NCBI RefSeq assembly: GCF_044068625.1
Contig: NZ_JBIPKH010000009.1
Location: forward strand, 1 to 64,000
Length of the DNA: 64,000 nucleotides
Source: Desulfurivibrio sp044068625
GTDB lineage: Bacteria > Desulfobacterota > Desulfobulbia > Desulfobulbales > Desulfurivibrionaceae
Direction of reading: 5' to 3'
Every line of letters begins with the position of its first letter. Within the stretch, counting starts at the first letter, position 1. Both the position numbers and the translations under genes were made by a program. The notes under the pieces were generated by a model, which saw only the letters and a program-made list of their open reading frames with translations, was not told the origin of the DNA and did not search any database. Positions 26,325 to 34,986 of this stretch are shown one piece after another.

Positions 26325-29290
26325 AACCGGAACAGGCGCCGCAACTCATCCTTAAGCTGTTCTTCCAGTTGCTCTTCCGGTTTGGCCGGGGCGCCCTTTT
26401 CAGTTTCTGCCGGGCTGGCAGGCGGCGCCAGAATTCCCTCCAGTACCCGGAGGCCGTCACGGTCGATGGCCCGGCCCAGCTCCCGCAGGTTGCGGCCCAG
26501 CTGTTCCAGGTTGGCGGCGGTGAGTTCCGGCCGGAAGCTCAGTTCGCTGAAGGAGCCGGAGACCCGGATCGGTACCGTGAGCCCGCGCAGCTCCTCCAAT
26601 CCTCGTCCTTGCTGGCCTTCGGCGGTGGCCGCCACGGTGGCGGTCAGTAGATAATCGACCTGTTCACTGACCAGATGGGCGCTGCCCTGGCCGTTGAGCC
26701 GCAGCAGGGGTGATTTCAGGCTCAGATCCCGATTGCTGACCAGGCCGTTTTGGATCTGGGCGGTGCCGGTGAGTTCGCTGAAGTCGGTGGTCAGTTCCTG
26801 GGGGGCGGTCGCCGGCGGCCGCCCCTGGGCCAGGGCCCCGGCCTGGCGCAGCAGCAGGCCGATATTGACCCCGACCACCGCGCCGTCATGAAAACCGAAG
26901 GCGGCGGTGCCGTTGAGATGGCCCTTCATCGCTTCCACCTCGGCCCCCCGGGTTTCGAGCTGATAATCGATTTCGGCTCGGCCGCGGATCAGCTCTTTTT
27001 CCCCGGTCAGGTCCCGCAGCAGGGGGCCGGCCTGGACTCCGCTGATCCGGTTGGTGGTCTTGATGAGCGGTTCGGAGCCGCGGGCGTCAAGCTCCACGCC
27101 ACCCGCCATTTTGCCGCCGTAAAGTTCGGCTTGCAGCGGTTGCACCTGGATCAGGCCGCCGGCGGCGTTGATGCCCAGGAGAAAATTCTGCACCTTGAGC
27201 CCCGATGCCTTTAAGTCGGCAATTTTGAGCTCCCCCTCCACCAGCAGTTCGCGCAGCATCTCCACCGGCAATTGGGTGGCGGCCACCGCCGCCGTTTCCG
27301 GCGTGGCCGGCGCCGCCTCGGTTTCCGGCGGCAGATAACGATCCAGATCCAGCTGATCGATGGCCAGGTTGAAGCCGACATCGGCCTTCTCCAGGTCGTT
27401 GACCCGGACCTCGCCGCTTAAACGGCTGCCATCCAGGCGCAAATCCAGGGGGCGAATCTGAAATTTTTCCGGGCTGCCGCTGATGGTGGTGGTCAGGGCC
27501 AGCCGGGTCAAAGCCTGGCGATCAGTGGTTTCCGGGACGGGCAGATCCAACAGCTCCATTAAGGCCCGTGGATTCATGGGGTCCAGCTCCAGATGCAACT
27601 GGAAGATGGGCAGCGGCTCCAGCTGTTCGGTCTGGAGGTTGGCCTGTATCCCCAGGCCGAGAGCCGCCAGCCGCAGATCCTTGATTTGGGCCCGGCCGGA
27701 GGCCTGGTCCAGGACCAGTTCGGAGCCGAGATTGAATTTCTGGTGCCCCGCCCTGGTAACCCGGGTGGCCAGGGCCCGCAACTCCCGGGCCGGATCGGGG
27801 CTGGCCTCGGCGTCGGGCCGTCCCTTTTCTCCGCCGCCGGCGAATACCGCCGCCACCCGCAGCAGCATGGGCAGGTTGTCGCCGCTGATCTGCCACATCC
27901 CCTGCAGGCCCGGCCGGTCGCCCACGGGATCCCGCAGCCGCCAGTCGCTCTCCAGGCTGGTGGCCAGCCCCCTGGCCCGCAAACGGGGGATGGTGATCTC
28001 CCCCTCCTCGCTGCCGAACTCCGCTTCCAGCAGCAGGCCGCGCTCCCGCAGGCCGCTGACCGCTCCCGGAATCTCGGTCGGGTCCGCCCCAGCCAGGCGG
28101 GCGGCCACCGCCAGCAAGGCGGGGAGATCAGGTCCCACGGCCTTGAAGGCTCCCGCCACCCGGGGTTGGGGCGAATCGAGCTCCTCCGCGGCCAGATGGG
28201 CGGAGATTTCCGTGCCCAGGATGCGGGCCTCCAGCCGGGGGATCTGGACCCGGCCCCAGGCCGGTTCGGCACTGAATTCGCTGTGCAGGGTCACCGTTCG
28301 TTCCTCCACCCCCGCCAGTTGCCGGCCCAGGGGCGATTGGAAAGTTTCCAGCAGGCGGACCAGGTCGGCGATCTCGGCCTGGAACTCTCCCCGGCAATCG
28401 GGCAGCGGGGCGTTGAGGTTATCCATCTCCATCCGGGTCCTGATCTCCATCCCCAGCCCGGCCAGGCGAAACTCCTCGATCCGGGCCTGACCCCTTTGGC
28501 TGTCCAGTTCCAGCAAGGTGTGGAAGTCGATGGCAGCCTTGCCCCCGGGCACGGTGGGGCCGGCCAGCTCGACTGCGGCGGTCAGGGGGCTCAGGGAGTA
28601 GATTCCGTTCCGGAGATCATAGGTCAGGGTGCCTTTGATGACGCTGGCGGCAGATAACTCCGGCTGGTTGGCGCGGGCCTGAAAGGTCAGGTCCAGGCCG
28701 ATGGGCTCGCCGAAACTCAAGGCCCCGATCAGCAGTCGCAAATTATAGATCTCCGCCTGCTGGCCGCTGAGTTCATCGTGCCAGGAGATCCGCAGATCAT
28801 CGATGTGGACGCCGCCCAGGGCCAGGGCGGCGAAGGGCAGGGTGTCGCTTTTGGCGGCCTTGGGGGGCGGCGGACCCGGTTGGGGTTCGGCGGCGACCAG
28901 ATCCTCCCAGTTGCCGATCCCGGCGGCGTTGCGGGCCAGGTTCAGGTGGAGGCCGGAAACCCGGACCATATCCAGCAATAGTTCCGAGCGGGTCAGGGGC
29001 CAGGTGGCGACGGCAAACTGGAACGATTCCAGACTGAGCATGGGTTCGGGGCCGAAACCCGGAGCGTTGCCCAGGGTGATGGGGCCGCCGGCCAGGCGCA
29101 GCCGGGGCCACAGGCCCCATTCCAGATCGCCGATAATTTGCAGTTCGCGGCCGGTCTCCTCATAAACCAGGCGGGCGATCCGATCCTTCTGCTTATTGAG
29201 GTCGATGAGGTTGACCGCCGCCACCAGGGCGACGACCAGCAGCAGGAGCAGGGCAAGGGTGGCCAGCAGAACGGTTTTAATAATTTTCAT
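26321..29290 (-). CDS. AsmA-family protein
   Basis: A 989-residue protein with an N-terminal membrane helix (MKIIKTVLLATLALLLLLVV and on) followed by the AsmA signature: YEETGRELQIIGDLEWGLWP, then GNAPGFGPEPMLSLESFQFA. AsmA-like proteins are inner-membrane-anchored bridge proteins of the VPS13/TAM superfamily that carry phospholipids to the outer membrane. The body is beta-strand-rich. The C-terminal third holds the AsmA_2 region (LRELLVEGELKIADLKASGL; LNGTAAFGFHDGAVVGVNIG; LSLKSPLLRLNGQGSAHLVS). It ends with an Ala/Pro/Glu-rich tail. ATG 29290 is preferred over 29305; neither has a strong site. Monocistronic. Confidence 0.9.
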   Translation of the reverse strand: MKIIKTVLLATLALLLLLVVALVAAVNLIDLNKQKDRIARLVYEETGRELQIIGDLEWGLWPRLRLAGGPITLGNAPGFGPEPMLSLESFQFAVATWPLTRSELLLDMVRVSGLHLNLARNAAGIGNWEDLVAAEPQPGPPPPKAAKSDTLPFAALALGGVHIDDLRISWHDELSGQQAEIYNLRLLIGALSFGEPIGLDLTFQARANQPELSAASVIKGTLTYDLRNGIYSLSPLTAAVELAGPTVPGGKAAIDFHTLLELDSQRGQARIEEFRLAGLGMEIRTRMEMDNLNAPLPDCRGEFQAEIADLVRLLETFQSPLGRQLAGVEERTVTLHSEFSAEPAWGRVQIPRLEARILGTEISAHLAAEELDSPQPRVAGAFKAVGPDLPALLAVAARLAGADPTEIPGAVSGLRERGLLLEAEFGSEEGEITIPRLRARGLATSLESDWRLRDPVGDRPGLQGMWQISGDNLPMLLRVAAVFAGGGEKGRPDAEASPDPARELRALATRVTRAGHQKFNLGSELVLDQASGRAQIKDLRLAALGLGIQANLQTEQLEPLPIFQLHLELDPMNPRALMELLDLPVPETTDRQALTRLALTTTISGSPEKFQIRPLDLRLDGSRLSGEVRVNDLEKADVGFNLAIDQLDLDRYLPPETEAAPATPETAAVAATQLPVEMLRELLVEGELKIADLKASGLKVQNFLLGINAAGGLIQVQPLQAELYGGKMAGGVELDARGSEPLIKTTNRISGVQAGPLLRDLTGEKELIRGRAEIDYQLETRGAEVEAMKGHLNGTAAFGFHDGAVVGVNIGLLLRQAGALAQGRPPATAPQELTTDFSELTGTAQIQNGLVSNRDLSLKSPLLRLNGQGSAHLVSEQVDYLLTATVAATAEGQQGRGLEELRGLTVPIRVSGSFSELSFRPELTAANLEQLGRNLRELGRAIDRDGLRVLEGILAPPASPAETEKGAPAKPEEQLEEQLKDELRRLFRF

Positions 29291-29459
29291 GGCAATTTGG
29301 TCCAAAAAATTAGGGTTTGGCGGGGGAACTTGAGCAGATTGTTAGCACTATATCATTTTCCCGGGAGCACTGAAGGATTTTTTGCCCACGGGTAGCGGGG
29401 TGAGCGCGGCGGATGTCGGGGCCAATGGCCGTGGCGATTTGGGCGATTGCAAAAAAAAA

Positions 29460-29487
29460 TTAAGTTTTGCCGGTTGAGTGCCGTTAA
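29460..29487 (+). promoter_or_regulatory. sigma-28 (FliA)-like promoter
   Basis: TTAAGTTT (29460-29467, 7 of 8 to TAAAGTTT) and GCCGTTAA (29480-29487, 7 of 8 to GCCGATAA) are separated by 12 nt, one more than the consensus 11. It would start transcription about 15 nt before the ATG of the metalloprotease-like gene. A second, better-spaced FliA promoter stands before the flagellin gene. Confidence 0.5.
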
Positions 29488-29507
29488 GGCTGATAACGGG
29501 TATCTTT

Positions 29508-30323
29508 ATGGAACTAAACGCCATCATCTCAAGCATATCAGCGCGGCCGGTTTGGCCGGAGCGGCCCAGCGGCCCCGGTGCCGCCGCGCCGTCCCTTGAC
29601 CGGGCCACCGCCGGCGAGGCGCCGGCGCCACGGGATAGCTTCGAGCGGGGGCAATGGTGGAAAAACCGGGCCCGCCCCCGGCCCCAAGGGCAGCCGGAGG
29701 GAGCTCCTGAGGCCGGCCGGGAGAAGCGGTATCTGACGGCGGGACGGGCCGAGGCCCTGGTTCGGGAATTGAACCGGGAAGAGCAGCTGGAGGTGGCCCG
29801 GTTGCAGCAATTGGATACCCGGGTCAAGGCCCACGAGATGGCCCATCTGGCGGTGGCCGGACCCTACGCCAGGGGCGGCGCCAGCTTCAGCTACACCATG
29901 GGGCCGGACGGGAAGAAGTATGCCACCGGCGGGGAGGTCAGTATCGATTCCTCCAAGGAGCCCAGCCCCGAGGCCACCATCCGCAAGATGCGGATTATCC
30001 GGGCGGCGGCCATGGCCCCGGCCGATCCTTCGCCCCAGGACCGCAAGGTGGCGGCCCAGGCCGCCGCCGCCATGGTCGAGGCCCGGCGGGAGCTGGAGCT
30101 GATCCGCCTGGAGCAGCAGCGGGAGACCTCCCGGCGGGAGTTGGATATGCTCAACCTCAACGCCGCCAAGAGGGAAGAAGAAGGTCAGGAGTCCACCGAG
30201 GAAGTCGGCGGCGCTTACGCTCCGCCCCCGGGCAGGATTTCACCCATCGCCGCCCGCCAGGCCGCCGCGACCCTGGCGGGGTTGAATCGCTCCGCCGGGG
30301 CCAGGCTGGATTTTACCGCCTGA
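29508..30323 (+). CDS. putative HExxH metalloprotease, SprA-related
   Basis: A 271-residue protein of the SprA-related family. Its core is RVKAHEMAHLAVAGPYARGG with a zinc-metalloprotease-like HEMAH motif (His109, Glu110, His113). GASFSYTMGPDGKKYATGGE and VSIDSSKEPSPEATIRKMRI, the family fingerprint, follow. The N terminus is Pro/Arg-rich and disordered; the C-terminal half is a long charged helix. There is no signal peptide. Upstream is a FliA-like promoter only about 20 nt away, and the ATG has no clear ribosome-binding site. The substrate is unknown; proteolysis itself is unproven for the family. Confidence 0.82.
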   Translation: MELNAIISSISARPVWPERPSGPGAAAPSLDRATAGEAPAPRDSFERGQWWKNRARPRPQGQPEGAPEAGREKRYLTAGRAEALVRELNREEQLEVARLQQLDTRVKAHEMAHLAVAGPYARGGASFSYTMGPDGKKYATGGEVSIDSSKEPSPEATIRKMRIIRAAAMAPADPSPQDRKVAAQAAAAMVEARRELELIRLEQQRETSRRELDMLNLNAAKREEEGQESTEEVGGAYAPPPGRISPIAARQAAATLAGLNRSAGARLDFTA

Positions 30324-30336
30324 TTATCATCGACGT

Positions 30337-30942
30337 CTATTGGTTTTTCCCCACCAGTTCCCGAATCTCATCTTCGATTTGCCCGATCACCGCCCCCAGT
30401 TGGGTGAAGGTCTGGCCCCAGCTTGTCCGTTTTTCCACCACTTGGGTATAGATCTCCAGAGGAGCCGGCTCGCCTTGATGGCTTAGATAGGCGGCCAGAA
30501 TCAATTCGGCGTTGTCGGCCCCCCGGCCGCGCAGTTCCGCCACCTCGGCGGCGGTCAGCCCCAGGCTTTCACTGACCACCTGGTCGACGATGAGCCGGGC
30601 CGCTTCCTGCTGATTGGCGCCGGCAACCCGCTGTCCGGTTTTGTTCCGGTGGTGGGTCACCCAGATCTCGTCGTTGGGGGTGCCGGTCATCTTGCGGCGC
30701 ACCAGATCCCGCTTGGGCACCTGGTAAACCGCCGCGATCAGGGAGTTCTGGGTGGTGGCCAGCAGATAGGGATCGATGGCGTCCGGCTGGTTGGGGTTGT
30801 AGCTGCGATCCTGAAAACAGTGGCAGGAGATGGTGGGATTGGCGGCGGCGGCCGGTAATGGGGCCGCCAGGGTCAAGAGGGTCAGTAGGGCGAGGGCGAT
30901 GAGGGCTGGCACGGTTTTCCTCCGGGTATCTGGGGTTAGCAT
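30337..30942 (-). CDS. exported protein of unknown function
   Basis: A 201-residue protein with a clear signal peptide (ALIALALLTLLTLAAPLPAA, cleavage about AlaAlaAla-Asn35). The mature part begins with a CHC motif (NPTISCHCFQDRSYNPNQPD), then YLLATTQNSLIAAVYQVPKR. It has helical, acidic C-terminal segments. The CHCFQDR start is reminiscent of small periplasmic proteins in Desulfobacterota, but I cannot name a family and see no c-type heme motif. GGAAAG precedes the ATG. It converges with the HExxH gene after 13 nt. Confidence 0.75.
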   Translation of the reverse strand: MLTPDTRRKTVPALIALALLTLLTLAAPLPAAAANPTISCHCFQDRSYNPNQPDAIDPYLLATTQNSLIAAVYQVPKRDLVRRKMTGTPNDEIWVTHHRNKTGQRVAGANQQEAARLIVDQVVSESLGLTAAEVAELRGRGADNAELILAAYLSHQGEPAPLEIYTQVVEKRTSWGQTFTQLGAVIGQIEDEIRELVGKNQ

Positions 30943-31022
30943 ATCTTTCCAAGCATGATAACCCTCTTGGGTGGCGGAGGGAAGGAGGAGGGGCGGTAAT
31001 TAACCTTTTTTTAACCAGTTGA

Positions 31023-31970
31023 TCAGCGGCCGGGGCGGCATCCCTTGGGTGGTGGGCCGCCGGCGGCCGGTCGGGTGATCAGGATGCCCCCCAGCAGGAT
31101 CGGCAGGATGCCCCCCAGTTGCCAGCGGCCGGGGATCTCGCCCAGCACCGGGTAGGCGAAGATCATGGTGAAGAGCGGGGAGAGGGCGGTCATGGCGCTG
31201 ACTTTGGTGATGGCCAGCCGGTGCAAACCCTCGATCCAGAAAATTTTCGACAGCCCCATCAAAAACAGGCCGTTGAGCAGCAGCAGCCACCAGGTGGCGG
31301 CGATGGCCTCAAGATCGGGATGGGCGGCCGCCAGCAGCCAGGCCAGGGGGAAAAGCAGCGGCAGACTGAAGAGGTTGCGGACAAAGAGCAGGGTGGTTGC
31401 ATTGACATGGCGCCGGGCCCGCTGCTGATAGCGGTTGCCCACCGGGGCCACCATCGCCGCCAGCAGCACCAGTAGATCCCCCCGGTTGAACCCCATCTCG
31501 TCGGGGAACAGGACCAGAAAGGCCCCGATGCTGACCAGGGCCACCCCGGCCTTGTGGGTCGGGGTCATGGCCTCGCCCTTGAACAGGTTGAAATAGAGAT
31601 AGGCAAAAAGGACCTGGAGAAAGAGGATCAGGGCCGCGTTGCCGGCGGTGGTGTAGGAGAGCCCGACAAAGAGCAGCACAAAGAGCAGCAGTATATAGAA
31701 GGAAGCCCAGAACAGGTCGGTCCAGGCCTCCCGCCGCCGCAACTCCGGCCAGAGGCCGCGGACCTGCATGATGCCGGCAAAGAAGAGGGTGGCGACAAAA
31801 ATGGTGATCGCCATCGCCCAGAGGGGATCGACGAACTGGTAGCTCAGCAGGGTGACGATGGGAAACCAGCCCCAGAGAAACTCCTCGGCCAGCAGAAAGG
31901 TTTCCCCCTTGCGCTGCTCCCGCAGGGCGGGGTTGGGGCTGATGCCGTTACGGCTTGTTGGTTGGACCAT
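31023..31970 (-). CDS. EamA/DMT-family transporter
   Basis: A 315-residue membrane protein with ten predicted helices in two EamA halves, for example ILLLFVLLFVGLSYTTAGNA and LNGLFLMGLSKIFWIEGLHR. The motif AMTALSPLFTMIFAYPVLGE, with the ALSPL and Glu of the second half, is characteristic. Drug/metabolite transporters of this type export metabolites or amino acids; the substrate cannot be read from sequence. The ATG at 31970 is chosen because the frame upstream to 32312 is non-coding and contains the fliC promoter region. Confidence 0.9.
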   Translation of the reverse strand: MVQPTSRNGISPNPALREQRKGETFLLAEEFLWGWFPIVTLLSYQFVDPLWAMAITIFVATLFFAGIMQVRGLWPELRRREAWTDLFWASFYILLLFVLLFVGLSYTTAGNAALILFLQVLFAYLYFNLFKGEAMTPTHKAGVALVSIGAFLVLFPDEMGFNRGDLLVLLAAMVAPVGNRYQQRARRHVNATTLLFVRNLFSLPLLFPLAWLLAAAHPDLEAIAATWWLLLLNGLFLMGLSKIFWIEGLHRLAITKVSAMTALSPLFTMIFAYPVLGEIPGRWQLGGILPILLGGILITRPAAGGPPPKGCRPGR

Positions 31971-32050
31971 GCTTTTCCGCCTGTGTTGATGGGGAGCCAC
32001 CATACCATATCGGGGGGGCAGTGGGAAGTTGCCGATTATTGAAAAAAGAT

Positions 32051-32077
32051 TCAAGTCTGGCGGGACCGGGCCGATAC
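32051..32077 (+). promoter_or_regulatory. sigma-28 (FliA) promoter of fliC
   Basis: TCAAGTCT (32051-32058) then exactly 11 nt then GCCGATAC (32070-32077) matches the FliA consensus TAAAGTTT-N11-GCCGATAA at 6 of 8 and 7 of 8 positions. Transcription would begin near 32084, leaving an untranslated leader of about 185 nt before the flagellin ATG. Confidence 0.85.
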
Positions 32078-32267
32078 GTTTCATGGAATCGTGGCGTGTC
32101 GCCTTTAACGGGCGCCGGTTTTTATCACTGAACAACCAAAATTGTCCAGGCGAATAAAGGAGGTGAGGCCCGGCAACGCGTTTATGAGGATGCTTCGATA
32201 ACCCAGTGCAACCGCGGGGGGAAAGGATTCCCCTCAAATCGACCAAACATGGACGGAGGAACCAACC

Positions 32268-34694
32268 ATGACCCTGAGAATCAACACCAACATCGCGGCA
32301 ATGAACGCCCACAACAACATGATCAAGAACGGCAACGCCCTTTCTTCATCATTGCAAAAACTGTCATCCGGTCTCCGGATCAACAAGGCCGCCGACGACG
32401 CTTCTGGTATGGCGATTGCCGACTCCCTGCGCTCCCAGTCCCTGGGCTTGGGCCAGGCGATCCGGAACGCCAACGACGGTATCTCCATGGTGCAGACCGC
32501 CGACGGCGCCCTGGAAGAGTCGATCAACATCGTCAACACCATCAAGACCAAGGCGATCCAGGCCGCCCAGGACGGTCAGACCCAGGAGAGTCGGGCCGCC
32601 ATCCAGGCCGATATCGGCAAGCTGCTGGAAAACTTGGATGCCATCGCCAAAACCACCGCCTTCAACAACCAAAAACTGCTGAGCGGCAACTTCACCAACA
32701 AGGCCTTCCAGGTTGGCGCCTACTCCGGCGAAACGGTGAATATCTCCATCGCGTCCGCCGAATCCACCAAGATCGGCCATGTGACCACCGGAAAGCTGGA
32801 ATTGGCCAATGCCGATGGCGGCGCGGTCCAGTTGAACATCTACAGCTCCATCCAGGATCAAAACTTCACCCTGCAAACGGTTAATGTCGGCTACACCAAT
32901 AACCGGCTGGAGGGTATGGGCGGCCTGGCCGATGCCATCAACAAGCTGAGTGACGTGCTGGGAATTTCCGCCACCGCTCAGGTTTCCTCCACCAGCAACC
33001 AGGCGGTTGCCGCCGGCCAGGTTACCGGCCTGAAGATCAATGATGTGGTGATCGGCGATATCCAGGTCCAGGCCAATGACGGCAACGGCGCCCTGGTTAA
33101 TGCCATCAATCAGAAAACCGCCGACCACGGCGTGGTGGCCAGTGTTGATTCCCAGGGCTACCTGACCCTGACCGCCAGCGACGGTCGGGCGATCAAGGTG
33201 GACGGTGACACCATCGCCACCTTGGGCACTTCCGAGATGTCCACCGTCGGGCACCTGGTGATCAACAAAGCCGGCGCCAGCGACGTGGTGATCAGCGGTC
33301 TGGGTGTGGCCACTGAACTCGATTTTGCCACCGATCTGGCGAGTGCCGCCGATGTTACCACCGCCTTCGCCTCCACCCTGAAGGAGGATTCGACAATTGC
33401 TGATACTTCGGTACTGGCGGCCGGCACCGTTCTGGGGATGGATCTGGTGGGCACAACTGATGTTGCCGTAGATTCAGTTACCACCACCCAGGACTCCATC
33501 CTTAAGGCCGGTTCGATTGTCGAAGTCGGTTCCGAGCTTGCCGCCGGCACCGTGTTTGGCGGCCAGGCCGAAATTGATGCGCTGGCAGATACCAGCGGCA
33601 ATAGCACCTTGACCGCGGGCTCTACCTTGTTGACGGGTTCGGTCCTGGCGGCCGGTACCATTGTCCTGCAGGATATCTTTGATGGCGGCGGTGAACTGGC
33701 GGTTTCCGCCGGGACCAAACTGTCGGCCGACTACACTTTGGCCGCCGACCTGGTACTGACCAGCGATATGACCCTGACCAAGGGCTCGACGGTTGCAGCA
33801 AACAGCATCGTTGCCTATGGTTCGGTGTTCAGCGATGCGGTTACTCTTGCTGGCACAGATGACATGGTTCTGACCGGTGATATGGTTGTTAAAACCGGTT
33901 CCACGCTTGAAATCGGTACGGTTGCCGAGTTCAAGGCCGGTTCCACCATCGGCTTTGAACTCACCGCCGCCGCCGACTTGAACGTTGTCCAGGATATGAC
34001 CCTGGCCGCCGGTTCCACCTTGGTTGCGGGGACCAGCTTTGCCAATGAGTCCACCTTGGGCGCCAGTATCAAGGTTGCTGCTGATGTAACGGTTAACGAT
34101 GGCGCCCGGGTTAACCTGGCCGCCGGCAGCGTCCTTGAGGCGGGCAGCACCCTGACTCGGGGTACGGTGCTCAGCACCGATATGGTCATGACCGATGGCA
34201 CCAAGAACTTCCTGGTTGCGGCCGGCACCAAGCTGGAACAGGATCTGGATCTGGCCCAGGCCGTTACCCTGCAAGGGGCCATGTACCTTGAGGAAGGATC
34301 GGTGATTGCGGCAGACAGTGTCCTGGCCGCCGTAAAACCGGGCGGGTCCGATGTCAACCTGGTTGATACCAAGCTCCAGACCCTGAGCGAGATCAGTGTG
34401 CTGACCCAGGAAGGCGCCCAGCAGGCCATCGCGGTGGCCGACTCCGCCCTGAAGGATCTGGGCAAGGTGCGGGCGGATCTTGGTTCCGTTCAGAACCAGT
34501 TGACCTCCACCATCGCCAACATCACGGTGACCCGGGTCAACATCAGCGCGGCGGAATCCGCCATCCGCGACGTTGACTTCGCCGAGGAAGCGGCCAACTT
34601 CAGCAAGTTCCAGATCCTCAACCAGGCCGGCTCTTTTGCCATGGCTCAGGCCAACGCCAGCAGCCAGACCGTACTGAGCCTGCTCCAGGGTTAA
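32268..34694 (+). CDS. fliC: flagellin with repeat-filled central domain
   Basis: An 808-residue flagellar filament protein. Residues 1-175 (MTLRINTNIAAMNAHNNMIK ... ADDASGMAIADSLRSQ) and about 700-808 (RVNISAAESAIRDVDFAEEA ... LLQG) are the conserved D0/D1 helices. Residues about 245-315 contain a flagellin hook IN motif (INDVVIGDIQVQANDGNGAL). Between about 350 and 695 lies a low-complexity, cysteine-free stretch of imperfect repeats of the kind AGS-T/V-L-x-x-GTVL (for example LAAGSTLVAGTSF, LAAGSVLEAGSTLTRGTVLS), which suggests a stacked beta structure on the filament surface. The protein is well above the common 270-500 residues. GGAGGA (32255-32260) precedes the ATG. A FliA promoter and a strong terminator make it monocistronic. 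Confidence 0.96.
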   Translation: MTLRINTNIAAMNAHNNMIKNGNALSSSLQKLSSGLRINKAADDASGMAIADSLRSQSLGLGQAIRNANDGISMVQTADGALEESINIVNTIKTKAIQAAQDGQTQESRAAIQADIGKLLENLDAIAKTTAFNNQKLLSGNFTNKAFQVGAYSGETVNISIASAESTKIGHVTTGKLELANADGGAVQLNIYSSIQDQNFTLQTVNVGYTNNRLEGMGGLADAINKLSDVLGISATAQVSSTSNQAVAAGQVTGLKINDVVIGDIQVQANDGNGALVNAINQKTADHGVVASVDSQGYLTLTASDGRAIKVDGDTIATLGTSEMSTVGHLVINKAGASDVVISGLGVATELDFATDLASAADVTTAFASTLKEDSTIADTSVLAAGTVLGMDLVGTTDVAVDSVTTTQDSILKAGSIVEVGSELAAGTVFGGQAEIDALADTSGNSTLTAGSTLLTGSVLAAGTIVLQDIFDGGGELAVSAGTKLSADYTLAADLVLTSDMTLTKGSTVAANSIVAYGSVFSDAVTLAGTDDMVLTGDMVVKTGSTLEIGTVAEFKAGSTIGFELTAAADLNVVQDMTLAAGSTLVAGTSFANESTLGASIKVAADVTVNDGARVNLAAGSVLEAGSTLTRGTVLSTDMVMTDGTKNFLVAAGTKLEQDLDLAQAVTLQGAMYLEEGSVIAADSVLAAVKPGGSDVNLVDTKLQTLSEISVLTQEGAQQAIAVADSALKDLGKVRADLGSVQNQLTSTIANITVTRVNISAAESAIRDVDFAEEAANFSKFQILNQAGSFAMAQANASSQTVLSLLQG

Positions 34695-34728
34695 TCCGGA
34701 ACAGCAACAACCAAGCCAAACCTCAACC

Positions 34729-34768
34729 GGGGGGCGGAGCCGATCGCGGCTCCGCCCCCCGCTTTCGT
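34729..34768 (+). terminator. intrinsic terminator of fliC
   Basis: A perfect 13-bp stem, GGGGGGCGGAGCC (34729-34741) with GGCTCCGCCCCCC (34748-34760), 6-nt loop, followed by GCTTTCGTTTT. It starts 35 nt after the flagellin stop. Confidence 0.9.
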
Positions 34769-34986
34769 TTTGCCGCCGCCCGGTTGTTGGAGCGTATAAA
34801 GGGGGACCACAAAGGGGGACGGAGTTAGTTTATTAGCTTAAGCCCTTTTCTCCTTTCGTGCAGAAAACGTCAGCGGTACAAGCGGTCCCCGTGTTGTTCC
34901 GGCTGCAACCGCCATTGCACTGCACTACAATCTATGATACATTTTTAGTGCATGCCAATACAGTCATCTCCCGGGGGGCTCTCAGC

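Noticed and set aside
32184..32201. Five-codon leader peptide before fliC (ATG AGG ATG CTT CGA TAA)
   Set aside because: The strong AAAGGAGGTGAG lies 16 nt away from its ATG, too far, and the reading frame is trivially short.
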